Positions 62,988 through 64,000 of a stretch of DNA of 64,000 bases are shown here, piece by piece; position 1 is the first letter of the stretch, and the number at the start of each line of letters is the position of its first letter. A program made the position numbers and the translations under genes. The notes beneath the pieces are model-generated. The model was not told the origin of the DNA and did not search any database. It worked only from the letters and a program-made list of their open reading frames with translations. The stretch comes from Gymnothorax reevesii. Taxonomy: Eukaryota > Chordata > Actinopteri > Anguilliformes > Muraenidae. The stretch covers positions 120,675,947 through 120,739,946 of the forward strand of contig CM056573.1 of NCBI GenBank assembly GCA_029721435.1, given 5' to 3'.

Positions 62988-63470
62988 CCAGTGTGACCTC
63001 GAAATTAGCAAATGACCTTGAAAATGAATAGGGAACCCTTCCTCTGCACCAAGAAGCTTGTTGTAATGTTTAATAGCCATCCATCAAGTTAAACTCGGGT
63101 TACGGTGCGAAAACTGTGAAATCGGGGCAAAATCGACACTTTTTTGACAGGTGTGACCTTGGGATTTGACAGATGACCTTGAAAATCAATAGGGAACCCC
63201 TCCTCTATACCAAGAAGCTTCTTCTAAGATTTCATAGCCATTCATTGAATTAAACTGGAGTTACGGTGCGAAAACCGTCAAATCGGGCAAAATTGACACT
63301 TTTTTTACCTGTGTGACCTTGGGATTTGACGGATGACCTTGAAAAACACCTCCTCTATGCCTAAAAGCTATTTCCAAAATTTCATAGCGATCCATGACTT
63401 CTAACTGGAGTTACAGCGCGAAAACCCGCAAACAAGGTTGTGACCTCAGTGAACTTGACCTTTGACCTCA
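62988..63470. repeat. About 2.7 x 160-bp tandem repeat
   Basis: TGACCTTGAAAA falls at 63013, 63174 and 63334 (periods 161 and 160). Each is followed by ATAGGGAACCC (lost in the third), CCAAGAAGCTT and TTACGGTGCGAAAAC blocks. The array ends in GACCTTTGACCTCAACC, then a GACAGACAGACGGACAGAGA run near 63580. Confidence 0.88.
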
Positions 63471-64000
63471 ACCTTCTGCATGGACATCACTTTGGTAAAG
63501 GTGAATAACTCCTGAAAATTGATACGACGATGATACGACGACAGAAACATGGTCAAAAAGGTGTCACAGACGAACGGACAGACAGACAGACGGACAGAGA
63601 GAAGCGTTCATAGAGCTGCTTGGGCGCAGCTAAAAAGTACGTTAACCAGCTAAAAATCCAGGATGGCTGCCAGTTTTCGAGATGGCCGCCTCATAAATGC
63701 AAAAAATGGTTTTCAAAGTAGAACTTGAATTAATGGACATGTGTTAATGATAAAAACATCAAAATGAATGTATTCTGACTAGAAGGACTCAACGGTGTCA
63801 GCTGAATTCCAATATGGCCACCACTTTTCAAGATGGCGACTATTACGCGACTCAAAATTAGCGTTTTCGGAAGCTGTCTGATCAACAGATATTGCATTAA
63901 GTTGAAGGGTAACATCCATGATCATTCATTGAAATGCTGTGGTCAATCTCTATTGGTTTTTGTTATTTTATAAGAGTGATGTCAAAGCACAAACAGGGCA
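63471..64000. repeat. Tail of the tandem array and CAAGATGGC-type repeat
   Basis: After the GACAGACAG run, GGGCGCAGCTAAAAA is followed by repeated GATGGC(T/C)GCC and CAATATGGCCACC phrases. This wording is related to 27110-27400. No coding content. Confidence 0.5.

Overview
The window looks like intron-rich nuclear DNA from a teleost fish. It is AT-rich and almost free of long open reading frames. It is packed with the repeat classes that dominate fish genomes: Tc1/mariner copies, hAT miniature elements, TTAA-target DNA elements, a Penelope-like element, LTR remnants, tRNA-type SINEs and CA microsatellites. No bacterial, organellar or viral gene organisation is visible. The exact species cannot be read from the sequence; the Tc1 load fits many teleosts.

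The only host gene recognised is on the minus strand: two consecutive coding exons of a syntaxin-binding protein 6 (amisyn) homologue, at 12667-12797 (upstream) and 11117-11276 (downstream). Both have canonical splice sites and compatible phases. The exons before and after them were not found, so most of the window is probably intron or flank of this gene.

Layout: 1-1160 holds an inverted-repeat element and a dispersed repeat, with a palindromic MITE at 3152-3390. A hAT-like fragment lies at 7250-8160 and a 205-bp hAT MITE at 10553-10757. The stxbp6 exons follow, their short intron largely filled by a TTAA element. A Tc1 fragment, a MITE and a 1.25-kb solo LTR lie between 16040 and 18354. A broken gene of an unplaced transposon-like family lies between inverted repeats at 20603-23410. 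From 27408 to 29381 is a Penelope-like element with a hammerhead-like motif, into which a second LTR has inserted. Then come SINEs, two Tc1 elements (34139-35608 and 37367-38355), a foldback element, a Harbinger remnant and the 3' end of an L1-like LINE. A composite of tandem repeats and MITEs spans 44815-47639. A Tc1 derivative holding a nested TTAA element spans 48231-49842. More Tc1 copies and a further TTAA element occupy 53750-58240. The last 4 kb contain another inverted-repeat element and approximately 160-bp tandem repeats.

Apart from stxbp6, the coding remnants are transposase, endonuclease or reverse-transcriptase pieces from mobile elements, nearly all inactivated by stops, frameshifts or deletion. 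The most informative features are the nested insertions with readable target-site duplications, the hammerhead-like motif beside the GIY-YIG endonuclease remnant, and the inverted-repeat-bounded broken gene whose family I could not place.
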